Made by a program: the position numbers and the translations under genes. The notes under the pieces are model-generated. The model searched no databases. It saw only the letters and a program-made list of their open reading frames with translations, and was not told the origin of the DNA. 6,496 bases of DNA. It comes from Deltaproteobacteria bacterium. Its GTDB lineage: Bacteria > JAEEML01. This document shows, piece by piece, positions 4,779 to 6,496 of this stretch (positions are counted from its first letter, which is position 1; the number at the start of each line of letters is the position of its first letter). The stretch lies in NCBI GenBank assembly GCA_016283195.1, contig JAEEML010000100.1, positions 1-6,496 on the forward strand, in the 5' to 3' direction.

Positions 4779-6158
4779 ATGTCTGAGAGCCAGAATATTG
4801 AATATAAAAAGTTATGGCGGGATGAATATCTTAGGTGGATTTGTGGTTTTGCCAATGCACAGGGTGGCACTATCTATATTGGCGTTGACGACTCAGGAAA
4901 TGTTGTTGGCGTGAAGGATTGTAAAAAGCTATTGGAGGATATTCCCAATAAGATTCAGGCAGGGCTTGGGATTGTTGCCGATGTGAATAAGAAAACCCAG
5001 AACGACCTCGATTATATTGAAATAGTTGTTCGTCCGAGCAATTTTCCGGTGAGTTATCATGGTGAGTTTCATTACAGAAGTGGCAGCACTAAGCAGCAGC
5101 TTACCGGAATGGCACTCACTGAATTTATCACTCGTAAAACAGGCGTGCGCTGGGAAGATGCTACGGTTGATAATATTGGCGTTGATGATTTAGATGCCGA
5201 AAGTTTTAAGATTTTCCGCCGGGAAGCTCTGCGCAGTAACAGGATGAGGCCGGAAGATCTTGAGATTTCTAATGAAGAGCTTTTAAAAAAATTGCATCTG
5301 CTGGCTGATGGAAAATTGAAGCGCTCGGCTGTCCTTTTATTTTATAATGATCCCAGCATCTTGCAAAATGGTAGTTATGTAAAAATCGGCAAGTTTGGTG
5401 TGGGGCCTGATTTACAGTATCAGGATACTATTGAGCAGTCTCTTATTCAGATTGCCGACAAGGTAATAGACCTGATTTATCTTAAATATCTCAAGGCCAG
5501 GATTACTTATGAACATGATAAGCGTGTGGAAACTTATCCGTTTGCGCGTGAAGCTATTCGCGAGGCTGTGTATAATGCCTTGATTCACAATGTTTATATG
5601 TTTGGCACGCCGATTCAGATTCGCATTGAAAATGAAGCAATAATTATCAGCAATCGTTGCATTTTGCCGGAAGGCTGGACGGCTGAGACTTTCTTGAAAA
5701 AGCATGAATCATTCCCATATAACCCCGATATTGCAAATGTTTTTTACCGCGCAGGATATATTGAAAACTGGGGGCGCGGTATTGAAAAAATCTGCGACGC
5801 CTGCAGGGAGCTTGGTGTGGAGTTGCCGCGCTATGAAGTGCTCGGCAATGGCATACGGGTACATTTTGCGGCCCTGAAAGAGGCACTGCTTGATTCCGAT
5901 GCGGCAAAGAAACAGCAGAAAGTAAATAAAAATGTCGGTGTAAATGTCGGTGTAAATGTCGGTGTAAATGTCGGTGTAAACGCTCAAAGGCTGCTCGGTT
6001 TAATAAGCGAAGTTCCTAATATTTCTGCAACTATTGCCAGTGAAAAACTGGGAGTAAGTAAACGCCAGGCAGAGCGTCTCTTTGCACAGTTAAAGGAAAA
6101 TAAGCTTATTAAGCGTGTTGGAACTGATAAAAGCGGGCATTGGGAAATTGCAAAGTAG
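4779..6158 (+). CDS. AlbA_2 (Schlafen-type) and GHKL-ATPase domain protein with C-terminal HTH
   Basis: 459 residues from the ATG at 4779, with AGAGG (4766-4770) upstream; an earlier in-frame ATG at 4707 lies inside M2 and lacks a ribosome site, so I prefer 4779. Domains: AlbA_2/Schlafen-like fold at about 4-120 (ESQNIEYKKLW, FANAQGGTIYIGVDD.G); linker; GHKL-type ATPase C-terminal region at about 255-375 (REAVYNALIHN with N266, LPEGWTAETFL, NPDIANVFYRAGYIENWGRG); four NVGV repeats at 385-400; winged helix at 402-457 (ISATIASEKLGVSKRQAERL). Such proteins are often annotated as RecG-like or transcriptional regulators and frequently sit in restriction-modification loci. The usual HRDY and NPG motifs read HNVY and NRC, so ATP binding is uncertain. 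It occupies the position RhuM has in the first operon. Confidence 0.85.
   Translation: MSESQNIEYKKLWRDEYLRWICGFANAQGGTIYIGVDDSGNVVGVKDCKKLLEDIPNKIQAGLGIVADVNKKTQNDLDYIEIVVRPSNFPVSYHGEFHYRSGSTKQQLTGMALTEFITRKTGVRWEDATVDNIGVDDLDAESFKIFRREALRSNRMRPEDLEISNEELLKKLHLLADGKLKRSAVLLFYNDPSILQNGSYVKIGKFGVGPDLQYQDTIEQSLIQIADKVIDLIYLKYLKARITYEHDKRVETYPFAREAIREAVYNALIHNVYMFGTPIQIRIENEAIIISNRCILPEGWTAETFLKKHESFPYNPDIANVFYRAGYIENWGRGIEKICDACRELGVELPRYEVLGNGIRVHFAALKEALLDSDAAKKQQKVNKNVGVNVGVNVGVNVGVNAQRLLGLISEVPNISATIASEKLGVSKRQAERLFAQLKENKLIKRVGTDKSGHWEIAK
5931..5978 (+). repeat. Tandem repeat, 4 x 12 bp
   Basis: Four perfect copies of AATGTCGGTGTA, encoding Asn-Val-Gly-Val four times, in the linker between the ATPase region and the winged helix. 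Because 12 is a multiple of three, gain or loss of units changes linker length without shifting the frame. Confidence 0.95.
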
Positions 6159-6175
6159 TACAAAAGAGGTGCCAA

Positions 6176-6310
6176 ATGGCTGAATTATTTAGACAATCAT
6201 TTAAGCAGAAGCTCTTTTATGTCTATAGAATCAATGATGAAGCGCATGAGGGAGTCTTAAAAATTGGTGAGGCCTCCTGCAATGCGGGTATGGCCTATTT
6301 TGCCTTTTGA
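6176..6310 (+). pseudogene. Helicase N-terminal fragment, second copy (44 codons)
   Basis: ATG at 6176 behind GAGGTG (6166-6171), 17 nt after the AlbA_2/GHKL stop. The peptide MAELFRQSFKQKLFYVYRIN continues to GMAYFAF and stops. It aligns residue for residue with the first 44 residues of the helicase fragment at 2059-2190, then is cut by a junction to M-gene DNA and terminates on a TGA made by the fusion. Codons 32-44 (6269-6307) match the first copy base for base, while codons before them differ often. It cannot carry nuclease or helicase function. Confidence 0.8.
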
Positions 6311-6461
6311 AAAACAGGTGGTTAAAAAGGAGTGCGAGGGGTGCAAAAAGAATGCGCCATTTAAGCATAACGGCATTTATTGCCGGATAAAAAACTGGCG
6401 CACCGGACGGGAAAGCCGCTTTGTGGACTCGCTGAAGGGAGAGAAAAATGGCCGAAAATAA
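6306..6461 (+). pseudogene. 3' fragment of a third M gene
   Basis: From FEKQVVKKECEGC to the stop at 6459-6461 this is the last 51 codons of an M gene, in a different frame from the helicase fragment it is fused to. It keeps the C-X2-C-X7-H-X4-C motif and ends like M1 (GEKNGRK), not like M2. Several substitutions against M1 (for example the Ser-to-Thr change in the RTGRES stretch) show that it is a distinct third copy and not a misassembled M1. Confidence 0.8.
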
Positions 6462-6496
6462 TACCAGCCTGATAATGTACACTACCGAAGATGGAA
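6448..6496 (+). CDS. RhuM-family protein, second copy (partial, runs off the window)
   Basis: ATG at 6448 with GGGAG upstream and a 14-nt overlap with the M fragment, exactly as at 1262. All 49 visible bases equal 1262-1310. It encodes MAENNTSLIMYTTEDG before the edge. Whether this copy carries the same internal deletion as the first cannot be seen. Confidence 0.75.
   Translation, partial: MAENNTSLIMYTTEDG

Noticed and set aside
5931-5978. CRISPR array
   Set aside because: The units are contiguous 12-mers in a coding frame with no spacers.
6306-6496. Assembly artefact repeating 1118-1310
   Set aside because: Most positions match, but several substitutions in the M part (for example AAAAAGGAG for AAGAAAGAG, and ACC for AGC) show a separate genomic copy. 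The junction itself still deserves long-read confirmation.

Overview
The window is bacterial. It shows Shine-Dalgarno-led starts, tightly overlapping operon genes, a class II toxin-antitoxin pair and the beginning of a small heat-shock gene. GC content looks moderate. Purine-rich ribosome sites and the gene families are compatible with an anaerobic Firmicute or similar gut/sediment bacterium, but nothing here fixes the taxon.

Layout: (1) 1-85, minus strand: the N-terminus of an Hsp20-type chaperone leaving the left edge. (2) 204-2541, plus strand: a compact operon of a MTase-like 'restriction endonuclease subunit M' protein (M1), a RhuM-family protein with an internal deletion, and the GIY-YIG-like (T5orf172-type) N-terminus of a DEAD/DEAH helicase whose motor is missing. 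(3) 2552-3225, minus strand: an antitoxin / PIN-domain (VapC-like) toxin pair with its own promoter and palindromic operator. It is flanked on both sides by decayed copies of the same DNA-methyltransferase C-terminal tail. (4) 3207-3717: a gene-less, hairpin-rich spacer. (5) 3718-6310, plus strand: a second copy of the operon. It has the same promoter block, a second M gene (M2), a Schlafen/AlbA_2 plus GHKL-ATPase regulator-like gene in the position RhuM held in the first copy, and the first 44 codons of the same helicase. (6) 6306-6496: the helicase start is fused to the 3' end of a third M gene, followed at once by the start of a second RhuM gene at the right edge.

The main message is modular. 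An identical promoter block and a conserved M gene are followed by an interchangeable middle gene (RhuM or AlbA_2/GHKL) and then by a helicase with an N-terminal nuclease-like domain. At least two units, and the scar of a third, lie in tandem. M genes are nearly identical at both ends and divergent in the middle, as expected if the ends serve as recombination arms. Both helicases are truncated and no methyltransferase with an NPPY-type motif is intact here, so as seen this is a rearranged, partly decayed restriction/defence island. Genes that may still work are M1, M2, the AlbA_2/GHKL gene, the toxin-antitoxin pair and perhaps the shortened RhuM. How they act together is inference; family assignments are by recall of conserved motifs, not by a search.
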